Below are positions 17,758 through 25,943 of a stretch of 64,000 nt of DNA, in pieces (the stretch's first letter is position 1; every line of letters begins with the position of its first letter). The stretch lies in assembly GCF_020171365.1 (NCBI RefSeq), contig NZ_JAIUZO010000002.1, positions 1,302,001-1,366,000 on the forward strand. Reading direction: 5' to 3'. The position numbers and the translations under genes are program-made. A model generated the notes under the pieces. The model was given only the letters and a program-made list of their open reading frames with translations, did no database searches and was not told the origin of the DNA. This stretch comes from Qipengyuania gaetbuli (lineage in GTDB: Bacteria; Pseudomonadota; Alphaproteobacteria; Sphingomonadales; Sphingomonadaceae).

Positions 17758-19497
17758 TCAGCCGAGCAGGGCCTCGGTATCGATCGCGTAAAGCGCTTCG
17801 GCACCTGCCATGGCCGACGTCCGCAGGCCCGCAGCCTCCGGCACTATCCGGTCAAGGAAGAAGCGCACGCTGGCAGGCTTCGTGACGGCTAGCGACGGCG
17901 CAGCACCCGCTTCCACTGCGCGAAGCTGGCGTACCAGCTGCCAGCCTGCGACCGCCACTGCGAGCATGGTGGTGAAGGGGACGCTGCCGGCGAGCCGATC
18001 GTCGAGGCTGGCTTCATCGCTCATCCACGCGGCCACGGAAGCGCAATCCTGAGCGAGCGCGGCCAGCGCCGGTTCGTCCGCGCAGTCTCGCGCGATATCC
18101 GCTGCCAGCGATACCAGCGCCTCTCCGCCGTCGAGCCCGAGCTTGCGAGTGACGAGGTCGGCAGCCTGGATGCCGTTTGTACCCTCGTAGATCGGGGCGA
18201 TGCGCGAATCGCGCCAGTGCTGGGCCGCGCCGGTTTCCTCGACGAAGCCCATGCCGCCGTGGACCTGGATCCCGAGGCTCGCAACCTCGGTTCCGATATC
18301 GGTGCCCCATGCCTTGATCAGCGGGGTCAGGATCTCGCCGCGCGTCCGGGCGGCCTCATCGCCCAGAACGCCGCGATCGACCTGGCCGGCGGTGTAGTAG
18401 AGCAGCGCGCGCGCACCTTCGGTCAGCGCCTTCATGCGCAGCAACATGCGGCGCACGTCGGGATGCTCGACGATGGCGACGGGATTCTTGTCGGGCGAGC
18501 CTGCACGGGCCGACTGGACGCGATCCCGCGCGTAGCCGAGCGCCTGCTGCGTCGCTCGCTCGCCGATCTGGACGCCCTGGTTGCCGACATTGATGCGCGC
18601 ATTGTTCATCATCGTGAACATGGCCGCGAGGCCGCGGTTGGGCGCGCCGACCAGTTCACCGATGCACTCGTCATTGTCGCCATAGCTCATGACGCAGGTC
18701 GGCGAGGCGTTGATGCCGAGCTTGTGTTCGAGGCTGACGCAGCGCACATCATTGCGCGGACCGAGCGAACCATCTGAATTCACGTGATATTTCGGCACGA
18801 CGAAGAGCGAGATGCCGCGGCTGCCCTCGGGCGCCTCGGGCAGGCGCGCAAGGACGAGGTGGATGATGTTCTTCGACAGCTCGTGCTCGCCCCAGGTGAT
18901 GTAGATCTTCTGGCCCTTGATCCGGTACTTGCCGGCATGCTCGCCATCCTCGATCGGCATGGCGGTCGCACGCAGCGCGCCGACATCGCTGCCGGCCTGC
19001 GGTTCGGTAAGGTTCATCGTGCCCGACCATTCGCCGCTCACCAGCTTCGGCAGGTACTTCTGCTGCAGGTCTTCCGAGCCGTGATGTTCCAGCGCCTCGA
19101 TGGCCCCGACGCTGAGCATCGGCAGCAGGTTGAACGCCATGTTCGCCGTGCCGAGGTTTTCGAGCACGTTGCAGGCCAGCGTGAAGGGTAGGCCCTGTCC
19201 GCCAAACTCGGCGGGCGAGGCAATCGCGTTCCAGCCCTGCTCGACATAGGCCTCGTAGGCTTCGGCATAGCCGTCGGGCAGGCGCACGAGGCCGTTTTCC
19301 AGCTTTGCACCTTCCAGATCGCCCACACGGTTGAGCGGGGCGAACTCGCCGGCGGCGAACTGGCCCACTCCCTCGACGATGGCCTCGACCATGTCGGGCT
19401 CGGCCGCCGCGAATTTCTCGGTTCTCGCCAGCTCTTCGATCCCGGCATTGACGCGGATGGCGAGCAGCTGGTCCTGGGTGGCTGGAGTGTAGGTCAC
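17758..19497 (-). CDS. Acyl-CoA dehydrogenase (long, FadE/DUF1974-like class)
   Basis: This FAD enzyme introduces the alpha-beta double bond in acyl-CoA. The 579-residue protein has the N-terminal extension typical of the class, TEPQAGSDVGALR, YITWGEHELSKNI, the HGGMGFVEETG motif and YEGTNGIQA, whose glutamate is the expected catalytic base. It starts at a GTG (19497), since no ATG gives the family N-terminus. It stands alone, with no other beta-oxidation genes beside it. Confidence 0.93.
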   Translation of the reverse strand: MTYTPATQDQLLAIRVNAGIEELARTEKFAAAEPDMVEAIVEGVGQFAAGEFAPLNRVGDLEGAKLENGLVRLPDGYAEAYEAYVEQGWNAIASPAEFGGQGLPFTLACNVLENLGTANMAFNLLPMLSVGAIEALEHHGSEDLQQKYLPKLVSGEWSGTMNLTEPQAGSDVGALRATAMPIEDGEHAGKYRIKGQKIYITWGEHELSKNIIHLVLARLPEAPEGSRGISLFVVPKYHVNSDGSLGPRNDVRCVSLEHKLGINASPTCVMSYGDNDECIGELVGAPNRGLAAMFTMMNNARINVGNQGVQIGERATQQALGYARDRVQSARAGSPDKNPVAIVEHPDVRRMLLRMKALTEGARALLYYTAGQVDRGVLGDEAARTRGEILTPLIKAWGTDIGTEVASLGIQVHGGMGFVEETGAAQHWRDSRIAPIYEGTNGIQAADLVTRKLGLDGGEALVSLAADIARDCADEPALAALAQDCASVAAWMSDEASLDDRLAGSVPFTTMLAVAVAGWQLVRQLRAVEAGAAPSLAVTKPASVRFFLDRIVPEAAGLRTSAMAGAEALYAIDTEALLG

Positions 19498-19545
19498 GGG
19501 TGCATTCCTCTTGGCTTTCTGCAGCGTCAGATATAGCGCGCGGGC

Positions 19546-20481
19546 ATGGGCGGCAAATACGCTACGGAAACGCTTCAGGCCGACGAAGGTGGCATTGCCC
19601 GCGCGGCTGCGATTCTGCGCGAAGGCGGCCTTGTCGCCGTGCCGACAGAAACGGTTTACGGCCTTGCTGCGCGGGCCGACAGCGACGCCGCGGTGGCGCG
19701 GATTTACGAGGCGAAAGGGCGCCCCAGTTTCAACCCGCTGATCGTCCATGTCTCGACAATGGAACAGGCAAGGCGGCTGGCGTACTTCAACGCCGAGGCG
19801 GAGGCCTTGGCAGAAGAGCACTGGCCCGGGCCTCTGACACTTGTGCTCCAACGCCGCGAGGACGCGGGGCTCGCGGCGGCAGTTACGGCAGGCCTGCCGA
19901 CGATTGCGCTGCGCATGCCCGATCACCCTGTCATGCGCGCGATGTTGCATCAGGCCGGGGCGCCGATTGCAGCACCTTCGGCCAATCGCAGCGGCTTCAT
20001 CAGCCCGACCAGCGCGGCCCATGTGCTCGCTTCGCTCGACGGGCGGATCGATGCGGTGCTCGATGGAGGTGAATGCCGTGCCGGGCTTGAATCGACGATC
20101 GTGGCAGTACGTGAGGACGGTACTCTTCAGGAATTGCGACCGGGCCCGGTCAAAGTCGCGCCGCGCGACTCTTCCCCGGAAGGTGGCGGTATCGAGGCGC
20201 CGGGCCAACTGGCGAGCCACTATGCACCCGGCAAGCCCGTCCGCCTCGATGCTGTGGACGCGCAGCCTGACGAATTCCTGATCGGTTTCGGCGCCGTTGG
20301 GGGTGATTGCACGCTGTCGGCGAATGGCAACCTGATCGAGGCGGCGTCACGCCTTTATGCCTGTCTCCACGAAGGCGCACGGTCGGATAAGCCGCGCATC
20401 GCGGTTGCAGCGGTTCCCCATGAAGGGGTGGGAGTGGCCATCAACGACCGCCTGCGAAGGGGGGCAACGCCGGCGGATTAG
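19546..20481 (+). CDS. tsaC: L-threonylcarbamoyladenylate synthase
   Basis: It makes threonylcarbamoyl-AMP for the t6A modification of ANN-decoding tRNAs. The 311-residue protein has the YrdC domain (PTETVYGLAARA, KGRPSFNPLIVHV, APSANRSG) and the C-terminal Sua5 domain with SHYAPGKPVRL, so it is the longer Sua5-type form. It is divergent from the acyl-CoA dehydrogenase and overlaps the following convergent lipoprotein gene by 4 bp at the stop codons. Confidence 0.95.
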   Translation: MGGKYATETLQADEGGIARAAAILREGGLVAVPTETVYGLAARADSDAAVARIYEAKGRPSFNPLIVHVSTMEQARRLAYFNAEAEALAEEHWPGPLTLVLQRREDAGLAAAVTAGLPTIALRMPDHPVMRAMLHQAGAPIAAPSANRSGFISPTSAAHVLASLDGRIDAVLDGGECRAGLESTIVAVREDGTLQELRPGPVKVAPRDSSPEGGGIEAPGQLASHYAPGKPVRLDAVDAQPDEFLIGFGAVGGDCTLSANGNLIEAASRLYACLHEGARSDKPRIAVAAVPHEGVGVAINDRLRRGATPAD

Positions 20482-20807
20482 TCGTCCCTGGGCTCGACCG
20501 GGATGGTGGGCAGGATCTGCTGCATCTCGGCATAGGTGTCGCGGGCATCATCGCAGGACCTGCGCTTGCCCTTCTCGCATTCGTCGAGCTGCTTTTCGTA
20601 CTGGCGTTCGAGCTTGGCCAGTTGCTCTTCGCGCCGGCGGATTTCGCGGCCACGCTTTTCGTCGGCTTCCGACTGGCTGGTCGTGGCAAGGTCGACACCC
20701 TTGCTGACCACGCGGACCGGCGCAGTCGCGACGTCGACGAGCGTGCCGACGCAGGCGCTGGTGGCCAAAGCGGCGAACGGGAGCACAAAAAAGGCCGGGC
20801 GGCGCAT
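20478..20807 (-). CDS. Small lipoprotein with coiled-coil, unknown function
   Basis: The 109-residue protein has a signal peptide with a lipobox (LATSAC, Cys at about 19) followed by a charged helix REIRRREEQLAKLERQYEKQLDECEKG likely to form a coiled coil, and a cysteine-containing CDDARDTYAEM segment. I chose ATG 20807 because AAAGGA lies 6-11 bp before it; a GTG five codons upstream is possible. It resembles conserved hypothetical sphingomonad lipoproteins; role unknown. Confidence 0.7.
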   Translation of the reverse strand: MRRPAFFVLPFAALATSACVGTLVDVATAPVRVVSKGVDLATTSQSEADEKRGREIRRREEQLAKLERQYEKQLDECEKGKRRSCDDARDTYAEMQQILPTIPVEPRDD

Positions 20808-20860
20808 CGAAATTCCTTTCACTGCGCCGCCTAGCCGAATTTCTCTTATCAGGCGATGAA

Positions 20861-21679
20861 TTAGGCTTCCGGTGCTTTCGGTGCTTCCGGAGCTTCGGGC
20901 GCTGCCGGCGGTTCGGGTGCCTCGGCCTTGGCCTTGGTCGTGCCGCCCTTGCAGGTCAGCTTGCCCGATCCGACCGAGGACACGGTGCAGGTCGCATTGC
21001 CGTTCACGGTCACACTGCCCGCGCCGACGATGCTGGCATCGACCGTGCCGTCGGAATCGAATTCCGCATCGCCCGATCCGACCACCGAGATATCGGCGGA
21101 GCCGGCCTTTAAGCCGCCCATCTTGCTGCTACCCGATCCGGCAACGGTCAGGTCGAGCTTGTCCGTGCTGCCGGTCGCCTCGAAATCGCCCGAGCCGGCG
21201 ATCGTCACGTCGAGGCTGCTGACGTCCATTTTCGCGACCTTCACCGAACCCGATCCGGCCACCGTGACGTCGGCGTTCTCGTCCATGCGATCGGCCTCGA
21301 TCGTGCCCGAACCGGCAAGGACCATGGCCTTGAGGCTGGGCATGGTGACGCGCACGGTGGCGCGGCCGAGATCCTTGCCGCTGTCCTTGGCGCGCGAGAT
21401 GGCTAGCGCGTCCTTTTCAATGTGGAAACGCATGGCATCCACGGCCGCTTGGTCGCCAGTCACGTCGATGTCGAGTGCTGCGCCGTGGGTGACAATCACA
21501 TTGTCAGGGGCGGCAAGGACGATTTCGGTCGGCGCCGCTCCGCTCGTGTCGAGTTCCGCCAGCGGCACGCCTTCGCCATCGCCGATCTGGATGTTGACCC
21601 CGTCGCAACCTGCGAGGAGTGCGCCCGCCGCCAGTGCTGCGACCGGGGCGAGTCCCTTGAGAATCCTGGTAATCATCAT
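20861..21679 (-). CDS. DUF2807 (GIN-domain) lipoprotein with beta-helix repeats
   Basis: The 272-residue protein has a lipobox LLAGC (Cys about 25) and a putative auto-transporter adhesin head GIN domain. From about residue 115 to 225 it carries repeated units about 20 residues long built on V(A/V)GSG, such as LAGSGTIEAD, VAGSGSVKVAK, IAGSGDFEA and VVGSGDAEF, consistent with a right-handed beta-helix. The C-terminus is a low-complexity proline/alanine/glutamate tail. Function unknown; surface or periplasmic location is inferred. Confidence 0.82.
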   Translation of the reverse strand: MMITRILKGLAPVAALAAGALLAGCDGVNIQIGDGEGVPLAELDTSGAAPTEIVLAAPDNVIVTHGAALDIDVTGDQAAVDAMRFHIEKDALAISRAKDSGKDLGRATVRVTMPSLKAMVLAGSGTIEADRMDENADVTVAGSGSVKVAKMDVSSLDVTIAGSGDFEATGSTDKLDLTVAGSGSSKMGGLKAGSADISVVGSGDAEFDSDGTVDASIVGAGSVTVNGNATCTVSSVGSGKLTCKGGTTKAKAEAPEPPAAPEAPEAPKAPEA

Positions 21680-21755
21680 GCGGCCTTCCCTCTGCCTATC
21701 CCGCTAGTCCGTATTGGCGATATAATACAGCGAGAGGGTGGGTTCAACCCATGCG

Positions 21756-21783
21756 AAAAGGGCCGCTCCTTGCGGAGCGGCCC
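21756..21783 (-). terminator. Rho-independent terminator of carD
   Basis: A 10 bp GC stem (GGGCCGCTCC with GGAGCGGCCC) closes a 4-base loop; on the minus strand it is followed by TTTTCG. It lies 30 bp beyond the carD stop and ends the minus-strand transcript. Confidence 0.88.
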
Positions 21784-21813
21784 CTTCGTCGAAGCAGCAA
21801 TGGTCTTGGCCGA

Positions 21814-22347
21814 TCAGGCTTCTTCGGTGTTCTCGTAATACTGCGGCGCATGTTCGCGCAGCACGTCGAGGATCTTCTCGAGCGCGGTCGCTTCGTCGGT
21901 CTTTTCCATCGCCGCGAGTTCGCGGGCGAGACGGCTCGACGCCGCTTCGAAGATCTGGCGTTCCGAATAGCTCTGTTCCGGCTGGTCGTCCGGGCGGAAC
22001 AGGTCGCGGGTCACCTCGGCAATCAGGACGATTTCGCCCGAATTGATCTTGGCTTCGTACTCCTGGGCGCGGCGCGACCACATGGTGCGCTTCACCTTGG
22101 GCTTGCCCTTCAGGGTTTCCATCGCTTCCTTGAGCGTCTTGTCCGACGACAGCTTGCGCATGCCGATCGATTCGACCTTGTTGACCGGAACGCGCAACGT
22201 CATGCGTTCCTTCTCGAAGCGGAGCACATAGAGGTCGAGCTGCATGCCGGCGATTTCCTCGCTCTGCAGTTCGATGACACGGCCAACGCCGTGCTTGGGA
22301 TAGACAACGTAGTCGCCAACGTCGAAGGCATCAGCCTTGCTCGCCAT
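21814..22347 (-). CDS. carD: CarD/CdnL family transcription regulator
   Basis: CarD-family proteins bind RNA polymerase beta subunit and stabilise open complexes, notably at rRNA promoters. The 177-residue protein has the N-terminal Tudor-like RNAP-interaction domain (FDVGDYVVYPKHGVGRV) and the helical DNA-binding C-terminal domain with RTMWSRRAQEYEAKINSGE, including the conserved tryptophan. It follows fdxA, S4 protein and helicase genes on the same strand, a common alphaproteobacterial order, with a 322 bp spacer of its own. Confidence 0.93.
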   Translation of the reverse strand: MASKADAFDVGDYVVYPKHGVGRVIELQSEEIAGMQLDLYVLRFEKERMTLRVPVNKVESIGMRKLSSDKTLKEAMETLKGKPKVKRTMWSRRAQEYEAKINSGEIVLIAEVTRDLFRPDDQPEQSYSERQIFEAASSRLARELAAMEKTDEATALEKILDVLREHAPQYYENTEEA

Positions 22348-22669
22348 GAATCAATCCTTTCTCGGGGCGGGAGGCTTGGCCAAGCAGCAAAATAGACCTG
22401 TCCGCACCCGGGGGGAGGCATGCGGCATAACGGTCGACTTGCGGATTGGTTGCTCTTCCGGCCCTTTCGATTCTCACATCTGGCCGGGAGCACACCGGCG
22501 CAGTTGTTGCATTATATAGCACAGCTTGTGGATTATTGCGAGTCTTTGACGCTTTCGGGCCCGGGCAATCGAATCTTCCGATTGCGCACGGGCCATCGCT
22601 GCCGGCCGCGCAGGGCCGGCACCTCAAGTCACCATGGAATGCAGCTGCGTCCGATGGCGCTGGCGACGA
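22348..22669. promoter_or_regulatory. 322 bp spacer upstream of carD with hairpins and promoter-like AT segment
   Basis: No convincing gene lies here. Two inverted repeats stand close behind fdxA: TGCCGGCC/GGCCGGCA at 22600-22621 and GCAATCG/CGATTGC at 22565-22585; either could end or stabilise the fdxA transcript, though neither has a clear T-run. An AT-rich segment around 22505-22540 reads TATAAT on the minus strand at 22517-22512 and could be the carD -10 box, leaving a leader of about 160 bases. I could not identify a good -35 element. Confidence 0.5.
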
Positions 22670-23008
22670 TCAGTCGCCTTCGCCGGGTTCGGTGCTGAAG
22701 TACTTGTCGAACTTGTCCTCTTCACCCTTGTGATCGTCGGCGTCGGCCGGCGGTTCCTTCTTCTGGGTGATGTTCGGCCATTCGGCGGAATACTTGGTGT
22801 TCAGCTCGAGCCACTTCTCGAGATTGTCCTCGGTATCGGGCAGGATCGCCTCGGCCGGGCATTCGGGTTCGCACACGCCGCAGTCGATGCATTCCGACGG
22901 GTTGATGACGAGCATGTTCTCGCCTTCGTAGAAACAGTCGACGGGACAGACCTCGACGCAATCGGTGTATTTGCATTTGATGCAGGCGTCGGTGACGACG
23001 TAGGTCAT
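22670..23008 (-). CDS. fdxA: 7Fe ferredoxin FdxA
   Basis: FdxA is a soluble electron carrier with one 3Fe-4S and one 4Fe-4S cluster. The 112-residue protein has the standard N-terminus [17 protein letters not shown], then [12 protein letters not shown] and the second motif [12 protein letters not shown], with a charged C-terminal tail. It lies between the S4 protein and carD, a conserved location; its partner enzyme is not known. Confidence 0.96.
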   Translation of the reverse strand: MTYVVTDACIKCKYTDCVEVCPVDCFYEGENMLVINPSECIDCGVCEPECPAEAILPDTEDNLEKWLELNTKYSAEWPNITQKKEPPADADDHKGEEDKFDKYFSTEPGEGD

Positions 23009-23036
23009 GGTGCGATAATTCCCTGTCTCGCTATGG

Positions 23037-23315
23037 CTAAGGTGCTGCTATTCCGCTTTGCCCGCCCGGGTCAAGTTCGCGATAGCAAGCCGCTGCTTCG
23101 CGCGGCGGACCGCGGCGCGTCGGCAACTCCACAACCTCGATGAGGCGCACCGCGTTCCCCAGCGGGAGCGTGAGCACATCACCGATGGCAATGTCCCGGC
23201 TGGCGCGCGTCACGCGCTCTCCATTGCGGCGGATGTGTCCTTCTTCGACCAGCCTTTGAGCCGCGCTGCGCGTGCGCACGAAGCGCAGGAAGCACAGCAG
23301 GCGGTCGATCCGCAC
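23037..23315 (-). CDS. S4-domain RNA-binding protein (Hsp15/HslR-like)
   Basis: The S4 fold binds structured RNA; HslR acts on stalled 50S subunits. The 92-residue protein begins [34 protein letters not shown], a full S4 motif, with a short basic and proline-rich tail. The start is GTG at 23315, just after the helicase stop, because the S4 domain begins there; longer frames read back into the helicase gene. Coupled to the helicase, which suggests a shared RNA-related role. Confidence 0.87.
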   Translation of the reverse strand: MRIDRLLCFLRFVRTRSAAQRLVEEGHIRRNGERVTRASRDIAIGDVLTLPLGNAVRLIEVVELPTRRGPPREAAACYRELDPGGQSGIAAP

Positions 23316-23317
23316 TC

Positions 23318-25834
23318 TCAGCCTTGTTTCATGAGGTCGGCAAGGCCCGCAAAGGCGCTGCCTTCGCGCGGTTTCGCCGGTGCGGGCGCAGGGCGCTGGT
23401 TCTGCTTGCGCCGCGCCGCAGGGCGCCATTCCCACTGGTCGGGACGCGGCGGCCCGAAGGCGCCTTCGGCCAGCGGGCGGGCGCGCTGGACGCGAAAGCC
23501 GGCCTGACCCAGCAGCCGCTCGGCGTTCTTTTCCTCCAGCCCGATCGAGATGGGCAGGGCAAGGTCGAGCGCAAAGCGCCGCTTGCCGCCAGCCTTGGTC
23601 CGCGCATCGTGCGCGGCGCGGAAGATCTTTTCCGCCAGGTCCAGCCGGATCGCCTGCGTCCCGGCATGGCGATAGCCCGAGGGCAGCTTCTTCGCATCCG
23701 GGATGACCGGCAGCATTGCGTCCTGCAGCGGGCGCCGGTCGATGCCGAGCGCCGCGAGCAGCTGGCGCGGTGCGGGCTTGAGCAGCAGCGGCGAATAGAT
23801 GTCGAGCGCGCCGAAGGTCACGCCGATCTTGCGCAGGAAGGGGCGCATTTCCTTCGGCAGGTGTTCAAGCCCTGCCTTTTCACGCGTGACGAAGCCGTGC
23901 CCGGCGATGAGGTTGAGCAGCAGCGCGCGCGCCTGCGACCCGGCATCGGGATTGGTCGCGGCAACATGCATCCGGTGCAGGGGTTCGAGCGGTTCGAGCT
24001 TGCCGTCGAGCCAGGTGCCGAGCGCGGCCATCAGCGCCTTGCGCGATGCCTCGGGCAAGGTCGCGAGTTCGCGCGCAGGCTCGAGTTCAGGTTTCAGCTG
24101 GCCGTCTCGCGGATGGAGCTTGGCCAGCATGTGGCTCTTCCACCGGATCGCCCCGCGCGACAGTTCGACCTCCGCCATATCCGAGGCGGCGAGTGCCTCG
24201 GCCCGTTCGCCCAGGATGCGCGGCAAGGCCTTCTCGGCTGCGGCCAGCAGCATCTTGCGGTCGGCATGGTTGGCGGCCTGGTCGACTACGAAGCGGAACC
24301 CCTCGACATGGCCGAGCGCCTCGTCCTCGACGCGCAGCACGCCTTCTGCGTCCAGCGCGATGGGGAGCAGCCCCGCGTCCTGTCCCAGCGATTTCATCAG
24401 GATTGCCGTCCTCCGGTTCACGAATCTTTCGGTCAGCCGCGCATGGAGCGCGTCCGACAGTTTTGCTTCCACGCCTCTTGCCCGTGACGCCATTTCGTCA
24501 CGCGCCAGCACCCAGTCGGGACGCTGGCAGATATAGGCCCAGCTGCGAATCGCAGCGATCCGCCCCTGGAGCGTATCGATGTCGCCGCTCGTATTGTCGA
24601 GTTCCGAGATCCGTGCGGCAACGTAGTCCGCGCCGATATAGCCCTCGTGTAGGTCCTGCCACAGCCGTGCGACGAAGCGGGCATGCACGTCGGGCCCGCG
24701 CTGGCGGAAATCGGGCAGCGAACAGGCTTCCCAGAAACGCCGGACCTTGCCGTGTCCGCGGATCGTGGCGGCAAAGGGCTCCTCGGCCAACCGCTTCAGC
24801 GTGGCGAGGTCGATCGCTTCGGGCGCAAGCCGCAAGGCCTCGTGGGCCGGGGGCGTCTCCAGATCGGCGATGAGGGTTGCGAGCGAATCGAATCGCGGCT
24901 CCGCCTCGCGCCAGAACAGCTTGGTGATGGGGGCGAAACGGTGCTCCTCGATCGCGTAGATCTCTTCCTCGGTGAATTCGGGCGCAGGGCCGAACTTGCC
25001 GCCCGCTCCGGCAAGCGTGCCGAAGGTGCCGTCGCGCTGGTGGCGCCCGGCGCGCCCGGCGATCTGTGCCATCTCGGCCGGATGCAGCCGCCGCATGCGC
25101 ACCCCGTCGAACTTGGTGAGGCCGGCAAAGGCGACATGGTTCACGTCAAGGTTGAGGCCCATTCCGATGGCATCGGTGGCGACGATGTAATCCACATCAC
25201 CATTCTGGAACAATTCGACCTGCTTGTTACGCGTTTCCGGTGAAAGCGCGCCCATGACCACGGCGGCACCTCCGCGAAAGCGGCGCAGCATCTCGGCGAC
25301 CGCGTAGACAGCCTCGGAACTGAACGCGACAACGGCGCTGCGCGGCGGCAGGCGCGAAAGCTTGCGCGGGCCGATATGGGTGAGCGTGGAAAAGCGCGGC
25401 CTGGCGGAGATTTCCGCCCTGGGCACCAGCGCCCGGACCATCGGCTCCAATGTGGCCGCGCCGAGGATCATGGTCTCCTCGCGCCCCCGCGCATTAAGCA
25501 GGCGGTCGGTGAAGACATGCCCCCGCTCGCGGTCGGCGGACAGCTGCGCCTCGTCCAGCGCGACGAAGGCCCGCTCACCCGCATCGCGCGGCATCGCTTC
25601 TACCGTGCAGCACAGATAGCGTGCGCCGGGCGGCTCGATCCGCTGTTCGCCGGTGATGAGTGCGACCGACTTCTCGCCCTTTATCGCCACCACCCTGTCG
25701 TAGACCTCGCGCGCGAGCAGGCGCAGCGGGAAACCGATCGCACCGCTCGAATGCGCACACATGCGCTCGATGGCGAGGTGGGTCTTGCCGGTATTGGTGG
25801 GCCCGAGGACCGCCTTGATCGGGGCGTCGTTCAC
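23318..25834 (-). CDS. SUV3-like RNA/DNA helicase
   Basis: The 838-residue protein is a superfamily 2 helicase related to mitochondrial SUV3, an RNA helicase of the degradosome. Motif I is GPTNTGKTH at about 11-19, motif II is DEAQ (VALDEAQLSADRERG), then VAFSSEAVYAVAE, and motif VI is QIAGRAGRH. The C-terminal part is a long alphaproteobacterial extension ending in a basic proline-rich tail. It heads the helicase-S4-fdxA-(carD) block. Bacterial function is only partly known; RNA turnover is inferred from the homology. Confidence 0.9.
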   Translation of the reverse strand: MNDAPIKAVLGPTNTGKTHLAIERMCAHSSGAIGFPLRLLAREVYDRVVAIKGEKSVALITGEQRIEPPGARYLCCTVEAMPRDAGERAFVALDEAQLSADRERGHVFTDRLLNARGREETMILGAATLEPMVRALVPRAEISARPRFSTLTHIGPRKLSRLPPRSAVVAFSSEAVYAVAEMLRRFRGGAAVVMGALSPETRNKQVELFQNGDVDYIVATDAIGMGLNLDVNHVAFAGLTKFDGVRMRRLHPAEMAQIAGRAGRHQRDGTFGTLAGAGGKFGPAPEFTEEEIYAIEEHRFAPITKLFWREAEPRFDSLATLIADLETPPAHEALRLAPEAIDLATLKRLAEEPFAATIRGHGKVRRFWEACSLPDFRQRGPDVHARFVARLWQDLHEGYIGADYVAARISELDNTSGDIDTLQGRIAAIRSWAYICQRPDWVLARDEMASRARGVEAKLSDALHARLTERFVNRRTAILMKSLGQDAGLLPIALDAEGVLRVEDEALGHVEGFRFVVDQAANHADRKMLLAAAEKALPRILGERAEALAASDMAEVELSRGAIRWKSHMLAKLHPRDGQLKPELEPARELATLPEASRKALMAALGTWLDGKLEPLEPLHRMHVAATNPDAGSQARALLLNLIAGHGFVTREKAGLEHLPKEMRPFLRKIGVTFGALDIYSPLLLKPAPRQLLAALGIDRRPLQDAMLPVIPDAKKLPSGYRHAGTQAIRLDLAEKIFRAAHDARTKAGGKRRFALDLALPISIGLEEKNAERLLGQAGFRVQRARPLAEGAFGPPRPDQWEWRPAARRKQNQRPAPAPAKPREGSAFAGLADLMKQG

Positions 25835-25943
25835 GCCTGCCTAGGTGGCAGCGCCCCCCTCCATGCGCAACCGCCCGTCGCCCGATACGCGCAATTGACC
25901 GCATTCCCGACGAAAAGACGTCGCGGTTAAGGCGATCTTTACC

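Noticed and set aside
21741..21783. GGTTCAA near a strong hairpin, briefly considered as a tRNA T-arm
   Set aside because: No acceptor, D or anticodon arms can be formed; the hairpin is the carD terminator.
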